Assembly: GCF_001687585.2 (NCBI RefSeq)
Contig: NZ_CP016537.2
Span: 1,770,001-1,834,000, forward strand
Reading direction: 5' to 3'
DNA: 64,000 nucleotides
From: Planococcus halocryophilus
GTDB taxonomy: Bacteria > Bacillota > Bacilli > Bacillales_A > Planococcaceae
Shown here piece after piece: positions 1 to 8,237 of this stretch. A program made the position numbers and the translations under genes. The first letter of the stretch is position 1; the number at the start of each line of letters is the position of its first letter. The notes beneath the pieces were generated by a model, which worked only from the letters and a program-made list of their open reading frames with translations, was not told the origin of the DNA and did no database searches.

Positions 1-1065
1 TGCCCGAACAAAACGGGTAAACGGATTGGCTTTCTTAAAATCTTCACCTAGTACTGCAATGGTATGTGGCATATATAGTTTTTGTGCTCCCATCATTTTT
101 AAAAGTGCTGGACGCGCAAACAATTCGAAGCCTGTAAAACAAGCAGATGGGTTACCTGATAAGCCGAACAAAAAGCGACCATTTGCCACTGCAACTGTCG
201 TTACACTGCCTGGGCGCATAGCGACTTTATTGAATAATACTTGTGCTCCAAGTTTTTCGTAAATAGCCGGAAGAAAATCGAAATCTCCTACGGAAACACC
301 ACCTGTAGTAATAAGACAATCTGTTTCTTCTGCTGCCTTTTTTACAACTCGGTAACTTTCGTCCAAATTGTCGATTGACATGCCATACATTTTACAGCGT
401 AAACCCATTCGCTTTAACTGAGCTACGATCATTGGTCCATTACTGTTTCGTATTTTCCCCGGTACTAAATCATCTTCTACTGCTAATAATTCTGTCCCGG
501 TTGAAAGAATGCCTACAGTTGGCTGTTTTGCCACCAAAATTTGAGAATAGCCAAAAGTCGCGAGTAAAGCGATGGTTCCTGGGTTGATAAAACTCCCACT
601 TTCAATTACTACTTCATTTCTCCGAAGATCTTCACCTTGTAAAGAAACGTTTTCTAGAGACAGAAACGGCTTTCGAATGGTTATTCCTTCATCCGTTTCT
701 TGCGTTTGTTCAAACATAACAACAGCATCTGCCGCTTTTGGCAATTGTGCTCCCGTCATAATGCGAATGGCCTCAAATGCTTGCAGTTTTTTTGAAGAAA
801 CTTCTCCTGCTCCAATATGGTCAATTACTTTAAAGGCAATCCGATTGTCACCCGATGCACCTTCAGAATCAATTGCACGAATAGCAAACCCGTCATAAGG
901 TGAACGATCAAAAGGCGGCACATCACTCGACGCAATAATCGGTTCTGCTAGAATACGGCCGTAACTTTCTTCTAAATCTATTGTTTCAGTACCAATTGAA
1001 AAAGCCTGTTCTACTACTTTTTTTACCGCTTCTGCAACAGGTAATGGAGTCCGTTTTTCGACCAT
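1..1065 (-). CDS. moeA: Molybdopterin molybdotransferase MoeA (3' end outside window)
   Basis: MoeA inserts molybdate into adenylylated molybdopterin, the last common step of molybdenum cofactor synthesis in the cytoplasm. The 355 visible codons show the family pattern: the N-terminal PFDRSPYDGFAIR motif at about residues 52-64, the GAxxPxxADAVV stretch, the GILSTGTEL motif, and a TTGGVSVGDFD motif in the MPT-binding domain, then FGLSGNPSACF. The ATG follows AGGAGCTGAAGTGGA. The C-terminal domain IV runs off the left edge. It lies next to formate dehydrogenase genes, whose enzyme needs this cofactor, so a shared role is likely. Confidence 0.93.
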   Translation of the reverse strand, partial: MVEKRTPLPVAEAVKKVVEQAFSIGTETIDLEESYGRILAEPIIASSDVPPFDRSPYDGFAIRAIDSEGASGDNRIAFKVIDHIGAGEVSSKKLQAFEAIRIMTGAQLPKAADAVVMFEQTQETDEGITIRKPFLSLENVSLQGEDLRRNEVVIESGSFINPGTIALLATFGYSQILVAKQPTVGILSTGTELLAVEDDLVPGKIRNSNGPMIVAQLKRMGLRCKMYGMSIDNLDESYRVVKKAAEETDCLITTGGVSVGDFDFLPAIYEKLGAQVLFNKVAMRPGSVTTVAVANGRFLFGLSGNPSACFTGFELFARPALLKMMGAQKLYMPHTIAVLGEDFKKANPFTRFVRA

Positions 1066-1207
1066 TCCACTTCAGCTCCTTTAGGAAAATAAAGTTCTCA
1101 ATATGTTTTACTGCTTATGTATTTTTTAAGTTTTAAAAAAGTTTCTTATCGTACTAAACTTATACAAAGTGATTAAGCATGTCAAACAAGCATTTTTAAT
1201 ATAAAGA

Positions 1208-1239
1208 AAAAACCTTGAAAATTGAAACTTTCAAGGTTT
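1208..1239 (-). terminator. Rho-independent terminator of the OFA transporter gene
   Basis: A 10-bp stem (AACCTTGAAA / TTTCAAGGTT) with an 8-nt loop is followed on the minus strand by a T-rich tract. It lies just after the transporter stop codon and before moeA, so moeA probably has its own promoter. Confidence 0.8.
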
Positions 1240-1270
1240 TCCAACTAAATCATTTGTTGAATAGTTTAAC

Positions 1271-2554
1271 TCAGTCACTAACAACTTCTGTATTTGCAGG
1301 TACTGCCATTTCTGCGTTTTTAGCTCGAAGTCTCCGAATATCAAGACGAATTACAAGTGATATAACAAGTGCTACAACAAACAGGCCTGCAAAGAACATC
1401 AGACTGCCTTCGTAACTTCCTGTTTTGTCTTTCATGTAAGCTGCAAATAATGGTCCCGCAAGACCAGCTGCTGCCCAAGCTGTCAAAATATATCCGTGAA
1501 TCGCACCAAGCTGTTTAGTGCCAAAAATATCAGCAATATACGCTGGGATCGATGCAAATCCACCGCCGTAGCAAGTGTAAATGATAGCTAGCATAATTTG
1601 GAAGAATAACGCATTTGTTGTAAACGGCAAGAACGCAAACAATGCAATTTGAATAACAAAAAATGCAGTGTACGTATTTGGGCGTCCGATATAATCGGAA
1701 ATTGTAGCCCAACCAAGGCGGCCAAGACCGTTAAATATTCCAAGAACACCAACTAATGCTGCCGCTTGAACGGTAGTCATGCCGATACTGTCAATTGCCA
1801 TTGGTTTGGCAGCTGATAAAATTGCAATCCCGCACGTCACGTTGATAAATAACATAAACCATAAATAATAAAAACGTTTTGTTTTAATCGCTTCGTTAGC
1901 AGTCAGTTGAGACAAGTCAACTTTTCGTTCCGCTTTCCCACTAGTAAGTTTTTCTTCGAATCCAGCTGGAGACCAACCTTCTGGAGGTTTCTCAAGATAA
2001 AGTGAAGACAATAGCATAATGATTAAATAAGCAGCCCCTAAAATATAAAAGGTTTGTTCTACTCCTACAGTTGTGATGAGCTTTTCCATAATTGGACTGC
2101 TTATTGCAGCTGCAAATCCAAAGCCCATAATGGCAAGACCTGTTGCTAAACCGCGACGGTCAGGAAACCATTTTACTAAAGTTGAAACAGGGGCAATATA
2201 ACCGATTCCAAGTCCGATTCCGCCAAGTGCTCCGTAAAACAGATATAGCATCGGCAAAGAGGAAGCGCTTACAGCAAAACCTGATCCGATAATCCCTGTA
2301 CCAAAAAACATAGCTGCGACTAGTCCCGCTTTTCGAGGACCGTATTTTTCAACAAAACTCCCAAAAAAAGCGGCAGATAATCCTAAAAATAAGATGGCAA
2401 TACTAAATGTCAATTGCACTTGACTAGTTGACCAGCCAAATTGGTCGATTAAGGGGTTTGTAAAATTGCTCCATGCATAAACAGATCCGATTGATATATG
2501 AATCCCCACTGCAGATAATGCAATCAGCCATCTGTTTTTTGGTTTCTTTTTCAT
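1271..2554 (-). CDS. MFS transporter, oxalate/formate antiporter (OFA) type
   Basis: A polytopic inner-membrane carrier of about 427 residues with twelve predicted hydrophobic segments. The N-terminus (NRWLIALSAVGIHISIGSVYAW) and the motif FGSFVEKYGPRKAG in the first cytoplasmic loop are typical of the OFA branch of the major facilitator superfamily, which includes the Oxalobacter oxalate:formate antiporter. The start was set at the ATG at 2554 because AGGAGGTCAGAGAAA precedes it; an upstream in-frame ATG at 2620 has no ribosome site. Placement beside fdhD and fdhA suggests transport of formate, oxalate or a related carboxylate. The substrate is an inference. Confidence 0.8.
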   Translation of the reverse strand: MKKKPKNRWLIALSAVGIHISIGSVYAWSNFTNPLIDQFGWSTSQVQLTFSIAILFLGLSAAFFGSFVEKYGPRKAGLVAAMFFGTGIIGSGFAVSASSLPMLYLFYGALGGIGLGIGYIAPVSTLVKWFPDRRGLATGLAIMGFGFAAAISSPIMEKLITTVGVEQTFYILGAAYLIIMLLSSLYLEKPPEGWSPAGFEEKLTSGKAERKVDLSQLTANEAIKTKRFYYLWFMLFINVTCGIAILSAAKPMAIDSIGMTTVQAAALVGVLGIFNGLGRLGWATISDYIGRPNTYTAFFVIQIALFAFLPFTTNALFFQIMLAIIYTCYGGGFASIPAYIADIFGTKQLGAIHGYILTAWAAAGLAGPLFAAYMKDKTGSYEGSLMFFAGLFVVALVISLVIRLDIRRLRAKNAEMAVPANTEVVSD

Positions 2555-2649
2555 TTTCTCTGACCTCCTGGTGAAATTGTATCTAACTATATAAAATGAT
2601 TTCTCAAAAAGACAAATCATCAGTTTTCCGTAGTTACGTGGTTAATTTC

Positions 2650-2680
2650 AAAAAAAAGAAAGCTGTAAAACTACAGCTAA
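2650..2680 (-). terminator. Terminator after fdhD
   Basis: The stem AGCTGTA / TACAGCT with a 4-nt loop is followed on the minus strand by a T-rich run. It lies about 70 bp past the fdhD stop codon and before the OFA transporter gene. Confidence 0.65.
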
Positions 2681-2746
2681 ACTCTTGATTGTAAATGTGT
2701 TTAATTTGTGAATAATAAGACGATTAGAATCATAGCACCCTTCTTT

Positions 2747-3577
2747 TTATTTGTCACCAGATTTTTTTTCGAAAACTTCTTCCGGTTTTTCTCCCACAAT
2801 TCGTTCGGGATGTGTATAAAGATTAAATGAACTGCCGCGGATAAAGCCGATTGCCGTGATCCCTAAGTCTTCAGCTAAAGTTAATGCCAGTTCTGTAGGT
2901 GCAGATTTTGAAAGAACAATTTCACATCCGATTTTTGCCACTTTCATTAAAATTTCAGAAGAAATTCTGCCGCTAAAAACGATCACTTTATCGCGAACGT
3001 CAATATCATTCATTAAGCAATATCCATATATTTTATCCAATGCATTATGTCTCCCAATATCCATACGAGAAACAATGATGCCATTCGCATCGCAAAGAGC
3101 CGCATTATGTACGCCGCCTGTTTGCTTAAACATTTCTGCTGACTCGCCCATCTCTGTCATAAGTTGAAAACAATTTTCTGGCGTTAATGTCACTCGAACT
3201 TCTGTCATTTTCTTCGCAATCATGGCATCATGCGCAAAAACAAACCCTTGACGACTCATGCCGCAGCAGGAACTAATAAACCGCTTGTTTTGTAATTGCT
3301 CAAAAAACGGATACACTTTTCTTGCAGTGATGTGCACTGTACCTGTTTTTTCTTCTACTCGAATGTCTTGAATGTCTTTATAGTTTGGGATGATTCGCTC
3401 AGAAACCAAAAATCCAATAGCCATCTCTTCCATTTTGTCAGGGGAACAAACAATAGTGATAAATTCTTTGCCGTTAATTTTAATGGTGGCAGGTTGCTCA
3501 ACAACCACACGATCTTCTTTTTCGGTAAAAGCACCTTTTTCAAAGCGAATGATTTTTCGTACTTTATCTTGTTTCAT
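2747..3577 (-). CDS. fdhD: Formate dehydrogenase accessory sulfurtransferase FdhD
   Basis: FdhD carries sulfur from a cysteine desulfurase to the bis-MGD cofactor of formate dehydrogenase, which is required for activity. The 276-residue product has the expected length and the family motifs: EKGAFTEKEDRV near the N-terminus, an SSCCGMSRQ cysteine motif (the sulfur-relay cysteines, here adjacent rather than spaced as CxxC), GGVHNAAL, and DIGRHNALDKIYG. The start follows a TAGGAG site and overlaps the 3' end of the DUF2294 gene by 14 bp, so the two are translated from one transcript. It is divergent from the fdhA operon it serves. Confidence 0.93.
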   Translation of the reverse strand: MKQDKVRKIIRFEKGAFTEKEDRVVVEQPATIKINGKEFITIVCSPDKMEEMAIGFLVSERIIPNYKDIQDIRVEEKTGTVHITARKVYPFFEQLQNKRFISSCCGMSRQGFVFAHDAMIAKKMTEVRVTLTPENCFQLMTEMGESAEMFKQTGGVHNAALCDANGIIVSRMDIGRHNALDKIYGYCLMNDIDVRDKVIVFSGRISSEILMKVAKIGCEIVLSKSAPTELALTLAEDLGITAIGFIRGSSFNLYTHPERIVGEKPEEVFEKKSGDK

Positions 3578-3947
3578 CTTTTTTTTCTCCTATCTGCCCC
3601 GATTGATCAATCGGTCTATCGAAAAGAAAAACAGATACAGCAATATCATCTTCTATTTTGATATCTGAAAACAGGTGAACAAATTTAGCATTAACCAGTT
3701 TTTCCATGCCTTCTGGTGCAGCAGAAGCATATACGCTTTGAATCATGCGCGTGCGTGCTGCGTGAACCATTTCTTTTCCTTCGGGAGTTCTCGCGATAAA
3801 TTGTTCGGAAGGGCTAAGGTTGCCATACAAAGTTGAAATCGCCATATCGTTCACAAATACCGTGTGGATCCGCTCAGGGCCTTTGCCGAATAAGTTTTTA
3901 CGTAATTTCCGAATAATGTCGTTAAATTCATGGATTTGTCTAGACAT
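3564..3947 (-). CDS. DUF2294 family protein next to fdhD
   Basis: A 127-residue soluble protein resembling DUF2294: N-terminal FNDIIRKLRKNLFGKGPE, a central VNDMAISTLYGNLSPSEQFIA, and the C-terminal DIKIEDDIAVSVFLF. No biochemical role is established for the family as far as I know. In Bacillales it often lies near molybdenum- or formate-linked genes, and here it overlaps fdhD by 14 bp, so a role in formate dehydrogenase expression or cofactor handling is possible. It is divergent from fdhA and shares the intergenic region with the fdhA promoter. Confidence 0.7.
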   Translation of the reverse strand: MSRQIHEFNDIIRKLRKNLFGKGPERIHTVFVNDMAISTLYGNLSPSEQFIARTPEGKEMVHAARTRMIQSVYASAAPEGMEKLVNAKFVHLFSDIKIEDDIAVSVFLFDRPIDQSGQIGEKKDETR

Positions 3948-3980
3948 ATACTTCTACTCCCTATCGTACGGATTAATTTA

Positions 3981-4009
3981 TTGACCAATGAATATTTTAG
4001 TTGTATAAG
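3981..4009 (+). promoter_or_regulatory. Sigma-A-type promoter for fdhA
   Basis: A -35 box TTGACC (3981-3986) and a -10 box TATAAG (4004-4009) are separated by 17 bp. Transcription would begin near 4016, giving a leader of about 190 nt before fdhA. Confidence 0.6.
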
Positions 4010-4046
4010 ACATTTTTACTGTTTATAATAATAACATACGTTGGTA

Positions 4047-4182
4047 CTGTCGTAAGTTCTTGCGACAGCGCTTTCACTTTACTTAATAATTTTGGATTGG
4101 TCATTTAACAAGTCCTGTTAAGACACTATTCCACTATGAAACAGATGCACTTGTCAAGTGTGTTTTTCATAGTGGATTTTTT
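4047..4182 (+). promoter_or_regulatory. Structured fdhA leader with terminator-like hairpin
   Basis: Three inverted repeats lie between the predicted start site and fdhA. The first (4047-4068) pairs CTGTCGTAAG with CTTGCGACAG. The second (4105-4121) is TTAACA-5 nt-TGTTAA. The third pairs CCACTATGAAA (4131-4141) with TTTCATAGTGG (4165-4175), encloses a smaller CACTTG/CAAGTG hairpin, and is followed by seven T residues. The third has the form of an intrinsic terminator in front of the gene it would control, so attenuation is the natural reading. No known riboswitch consensus was recognised. Confidence 0.6.
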
Positions 4183-4205
4183 TATATCAAAAAGGAGGTT
4201 TTTGC

Positions 4206-7133
4206 ATGTCGATAAAAATTAACGGCTCCCTTACTGAGTTCGAACAAGGAAAAACCATTTTACAAGTGCTAAACGAACAGAAAATTCTTCACCCACAAAT
4301 ATGTTATATGCCCGAACTAGATCCAATCGAAACTTGTGACACGTGTATCGTAGAAGTCGACGGTAAACTTGTTCGTTCGTGTTCCACAACAGCTGTTGCT
4401 GGAATGGATGTCCAACTTGCTTCCCCACGTGCGAAAGAAGCTCAAACTGAAGCGATGGATCGAATTCTTGAAAACCACTTGCTTTATTGCACCGTTTGCG
4501 ACAATAACAACGGAAACTGTAAAGTTCACAACACGGTCGACATGATGGAAGTTGAACATCAAAAATATCCTTTCGAACCAAAATGTACAGTGGATGAAGT
4601 TGATTTAACAAATCCATTTTACCGATATGACCCAAACCAATGTATTGCATGTGGTCAATGTGTTGAAGTTTGCCAGAACTTACAAGTCAACGAAACTTTA
4701 ACGATGGATTGGGCGCGTGATCGTCCAATCGTTCTTTGGGACGGTGGCGCTAAAATCAATGACTCTTCATGTGTTAGTTGTGGTCAATGTGTAACCGCTT
4801 GTCCATGTAATGCCTTAATGGAAACGTCCATGCTAGGTGAAGCAGGCTTTATGACTGCCATCCCAGAAAAAGTCCTTAGTCCAATGATTGATTTAGTAAA
4901 AGATGTTGAACCAGGTTATAGCGGTATTATGGCTGTCTCGGATGCTGAAGCAAAAATGCGTGAAACACGTACGAAAAAAACCAAAACCGTTTGTACGTTC
5001 TGTGGTGTTGGTTGTTCGTTTGAAGTGTGGACAAAAGATCGTAAAATCTTAAAAATCCAGCCAGTATCAGATGCACCTGCCAATCAAATCTCAACTTGCG
5101 TAAAAGGTAAATTCGGTTGGGATTTCGTCAATAGCGAAGAACGCATCACAACTCCTTTAATCCGTAAAGATGGCGAATTTGTTGAAGCTAGCTGGGAAGA
5201 AGCACTGGATTTGGTCGCTTCTAAGTTTAAAGCGATTAAAGAACAAAATGGCAAAGACTCAATTGGTGTCATTTCTTCTTCAAAAATTACCAACGAAGAC
5301 AATTATGTTATCCAAAAGCTAAGTCGCCAAGTGTTTGAAACGAATAACGTCGACAACTGTTCACGTTACTGCCAATCCCCAGCAACTGACGGATTGTTCC
5401 GTACTGTTGGAATGGGCGGAGATGCAGGAACTATTAAAGATATTGGTAGTGCGGGACTTGTTATTATTGTTGGGGCTAACCCAGCAGAAGGTCACCCTGT
5501 TTTAGCGACACGCGTAAAACGTGCTCATAAATTGCACGGACAAAAATTGATTGTTGCGGATATGCGTAAAAACGAAATGGCCGAGCGGTCTGATATTTTC
5601 ATTACACCTAAACAAGGTACTGACCAAGTATGGTTAATGGCTGTCACGAAATACATGATCGATCAAGGCTGGCACGATCAGCAATTTGTAGATGAAAACG
5701 TCAATTATTTCAACGAGTTTAAAGAAGTATTAGCTCAATACACATTAGAGTATGCTGAAAAACGAAGTGGTGTTTCAAAAGAAACAATTATCCGTACAGC
5801 AGAAATGATTCGTGACGCAGATGGCACGTGTATTCTTTGGGGCATGGGCGTTACACAAAACACAGGTGGTTCTGATACGTCTGCTGCTATTTCCAACTTA
5901 TTACTAGCGACAGGAAATTATCGTCGTCCAGGCGCGGGTGCTTATCCACTCCGTGGTCACAATAACGTTCAAGGCGCATGCGATATGGGCTCATTACCAG
6001 GGTGGTTACCAGGATATCAACACATCACCGATGACAATGCTCGCCAAAAATTTGAGCAAGCTTACGGCGTGAAAATCGATGACAAGCCAGGAATGGATAA
6101 CATCCAAATGCTACAAGCTGTAGATGAAGGCATTATGAAAGCGATGTACGTTGTTGGCGAAGATATGGCTTTAGTTGACTCGAATGCTAACCATGTTGAT
6201 GAAGTTTTATCGAAACTGGACTTTTTCGTCGTACAAGACATCTTCTTCTCACGTACAGCACAATATGCAGATGTTATTTTACCAGCTGCACCATCACTTG
6301 AAAAAGATGGTACGTTTACAAATACAGAACGTCGTGTTCAACGTTTGTACAAAGCCCTACCAGAAAAGGGACAATCAAAAGCTGATTGGTGGATTGTTCA
6401 AGAAATTGCCAACCGCCTAGGAGCTGGTTGGAATTATAATCACCCAAGTGAAATCTTTGCTGAAATGGCAAGCCTGTCTCCCCTATTTGCAAAAGCAGAT
6501 TATACAAATATGGAAGGTTGGGACAGTTTCTTATGGGGTAGCTTAGAAGGCGAAAGTACGCCTCTTCTATATGTAGATGGCTTCAACTTCCCTGACAAAA
6601 AAGCACGGTTCGCTTTATCTGACTGGATTGAGCCTGTCGTATTCCCGCAAGAATATGATTTACACATTAACAATGGCCGTTTGTTGGAACATTTCCACGA
6701 AGGCAATATGACCGACAAATCAAAAGGAATACTTTCTAAATTACCTGAGACTTTCGTCGAAGTGTCACCCAAACTTGCAAAAGAACGCGGACTTGAAGAC
6801 GGTTCGACAGTGCGTCTGGTCTCTCCTTATGGCGCATTAAAATTACCGGTCATTGTAACAGACAGAGTTAAAGACAACGAGCTGTTCTTGCCAATGAACT
6901 CGACGAAAAAAGAAACAGCAATCAATTTCTTGACTGGTCCTGCTGTTGATCAGCGGACAAATACACCTGCTTACAAGCAGACAAAAGTTCGTATGGAAGT
7001 ATTAAAAGATCACGTGAAACGTCCGCTACCACAATCTAATCCGCGTGATAAAAAACGCACGCCACAATCAGGCATTGAAGTCGAACGGAAATGGGCACGT
7101 GATGGCTATGTGCATTTGACAGATCAACGATAG
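4206..7133 (+). CDS. fdhA: Formate dehydrogenase catalytic subunit, NuoG-like/FdhF fusion type
   Basis: Oxidises formate to CO2 with a molybdenum or tungsten bis-MGD centre. Domains in order: [2Fe-2S] ferredoxin (Cys33, 44, 47, 59), a His-Cys [4Fe-4S] segment (HLLYCTVCDNNNGNC), two [4Fe-4S] motifs (CIACGQCVEVC and CVSCGQCVTAC), a further cluster motif CTFCGVGC at about 263, then the molybdopterin domains to about 920. By alignment with E. coli FdhF (RVU), the active-site position is Cys389 in NCSRYC, so this is a cysteine and not a selenocysteine enzyme. 975 residues is normal for the YrhE/YjgC type of Bacillus. The start follows AAAAGGAGG. It heads an operon with DUF1641. Confidence 0.95.
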   Translation: MSIKINGSLTEFEQGKTILQVLNEQKILHPQICYMPELDPIETCDTCIVEVDGKLVRSCSTTAVAGMDVQLASPRAKEAQTEAMDRILENHLLYCTVCDNNNGNCKVHNTVDMMEVEHQKYPFEPKCTVDEVDLTNPFYRYDPNQCIACGQCVEVCQNLQVNETLTMDWARDRPIVLWDGGAKINDSSCVSCGQCVTACPCNALMETSMLGEAGFMTAIPEKVLSPMIDLVKDVEPGYSGIMAVSDAEAKMRETRTKKTKTVCTFCGVGCSFEVWTKDRKILKIQPVSDAPANQISTCVKGKFGWDFVNSEERITTPLIRKDGEFVEASWEEALDLVASKFKAIKEQNGKDSIGVISSSKITNEDNYVIQKLSRQVFETNNVDNCSRYCQSPATDGLFRTVGMGGDAGTIKDIGSAGLVIIVGANPAEGHPVLATRVKRAHKLHGQKLIVADMRKNEMAERSDIFITPKQGTDQVWLMAVTKYMIDQGWHDQQFVDENVNYFNEFKEVLAQYTLEYAEKRSGVSKETIIRTAEMIRDADGTCILWGMGVTQNTGGSDTSAAISNLLLATGNYRRPGAGAYPLRGHNNVQGACDMGSLPGWLPGYQHITDDNARQKFEQAYGVKIDDKPGMDNIQMLQAVDEGIMKAMYVVGEDMALVDSNANHVDEVLSKLDFFVVQDIFFSRTAQYADVILPAAPSLEKDGTFTNTERRVQRLYKALPEKGQSKADWWIVQEIANRLGAGWNYNHPSEIFAEMASLSPLFAKADYTNMEGWDSFLWGSLEGESTPLLYVDGFNFPDKKARFALSDWIEPVVFPQEYDLHINNGRLLEHFHEGNMTDKSKGILSKLPETFVEVSPKLAKERGLEDGSTVRLVSPYGALKLPVIVTDRVKDNELFLPMNSTKKETAINFLTGPAVDQRTNTPAYKQTKVRMEVLKDHVKRPLPQSNPRDKKRTPQSGIEVERKWARDGYVHLTDQR

Positions 7134-7147
7134 AAAGGTGATGTCCT

Positions 7148-7627
7148 ATGGCAAGTCCAATAACTCAGATTAAGAAGAAAGAATGGACCTCTGAAGAAAT
7201 CCGTCAGCAAAAGCTTTTTGAATTGGAAACTTTGATCGTTGAACAAAACGAGTCACTTAATAAATTATTAGATATTACTGGTGATTTAAATAATGCCGGC
7301 GTTTTGGATGCTGTGCTCGCCATGATCAAAGCCAAAGAAGGCATTGCCGAAGTTGTCATGGAACAAGCTACTCGTGAACCCGTTACAAATCTCATTAATA
7401 ATATGATGAGTGCTGCTGGCGCATTAACTGCTATTGACCCGGAATCAACGGGTCAATTAGCATCAAGTGTGGTCAAAGGGTTAAAAGAAGCTGAAGAACA
7501 AAATCAAAATGGTAAAAAAATAGGAGTTTTCCAACTTCTCAAAGCTTTACGTGATCCTGATATTAACCGGACCATTAAGTTTGGTCTTAATTTCCTGAGA
7601 GGTATGGGTAAGGGATTGGATCGTTAA
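7148..7627 (+). CDS. DUF1641 protein, formate dehydrogenase partner (YrhD/YjgD-like)
   Basis: A 159-residue, largely alpha-helical soluble protein of the DUF1641 family, with the helical core ALLDITGDLNNAGVLDAVLAM-type segment and the glycine-rich end FLRGMGKGL. In Bacillus subtilis the homologues yrhD and yjgD follow the large formate dehydrogenase gene in the same way. Only 14 bp separate it from fdhA and it has its own GAAAGGTG site, so it is co-transcribed. Its job, perhaps electron transfer or assembly, is not visible in the sequence. Confidence 0.88.
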   Translation: MASPITQIKKKEWTSEEIRQQKLFELETLIVEQNESLNKLLDITGDLNNAGVLDAVLAMIKAKEGIAEVVMEQATREPVTNLINNMMSAAGALTAIDPESTGQLASSVVKGLKEAEEQNQNGKKIGVFQLLKALRDPDINRTIKFGLNFLRGMGKGLDR

Positions 7628-7650
7628 GAATCGGCAATTTAATAGTTTCA

Positions 7651-7690
7651 AAAAACAGTCATTGCTTTTTATAGCTATGACTGTTTTTTT
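7651..7690 (+). terminator. Terminator of the fdhA operon
   Basis: A-rich tract, stem ACAGTCAT (7655-7662) / ATGACTGT (7677-7684), then a run of T. It lies 27 bp after the DUF1641 stop codon. Confidence 0.85.
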
Positions 7691-7710
7691 GTGGGTTCGC
7701 TTTCTAATCC

Positions 7711-7792
7711 CGCTTCAGACGCTTTGTGCATAGCTCTCGCGATAAGCCCGAAACGGCACTGGTCTTTTCGCTTCTCCTAACCCTTGGACGCG
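7711..7792 (-). repeat. Dispersed 82-bp repeat, copy A
   Basis: The reverse complement of this segment matches 31579-31660 without gaps over 82 positions, about 57 of them identical by hand count. It begins CGCGTCCA and ends GAAGCG in both. It is GC-richer than its AT-rich surroundings and lies in noncoding DNA just after a terminator. The rest of the 540-bp gap up to aceA (7793-8163) shows no gene. The element may be a decayed member of a palindromic intergenic repeat family. Confidence 0.6.
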
Positions 7793-8163
7793 TCTCTGCT
7801 GCATGAGTTAATTATTGATATTTCACCTATTAAGAAATTATAAATTTACAAACACCTATTATATAGAAGGAACTGCTTTTAGTACTCAAGATTTTTAATG
7901 ATTAACAGCTATATCCAGCGCTGTTTTAAACCCGTTCTGTTCTCTCTGATATAAATAAAAGAGCTCGATTTTCACAATTCCTACTATAGTATAGCTAATT
8001 TCAGATTAAGCTCATCTAACCCAACTATCTTCTATTGATGTTGAAACAGCATTCGTGAAATAAATCAGAATAGTCATTCTCCTTCATCGCCAATTATCTG
8101 CTTTTATCATGAAATAATCGCTTTTGTCCATTTTTTAAGACAAAAAACCCTTTCTGTTATATA

Positions 8164-8208
8164 TTAATTAACAAGAAAACAAACTGTATTAATACAGTTG
8201 TTAATTAA
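8164..8208. promoter_or_regulatory. Nested palindromes upstream of aceA (candidate operator)
   Basis: A perfect 18-bp palindrome, AACTGTATTAATACAGTT (8182-8199), lies between a perfect 10-bp inverted repeat, TTAATTAACA (8164-8173) and TGTTAATTAA (8199-8208). The block ends 30 bp before the aceA start codon. The symmetry suggests a dimeric repressor site, perhaps of a GntR or TetR type; no regulator gene is adjacent. Confidence 0.55.
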
Positions 8209-8237
8209 ATTTTTCAAATCAGAAAGGGATGGATGAC

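Noticed and set aside
4016..4205. Molybdenum-cofactor riboswitch in the fdhA leader
   Set aside because: I could not match the conserved Moco RNA core; only simple hairpins are seen, so it is listed as an unclassified leader.
3960..4205. tRNA-like or T-box structure in the fdh intergenic region
   Set aside because: No T-box sequence (TGGN) with a specifier stem and no cloverleaf could be drawn.
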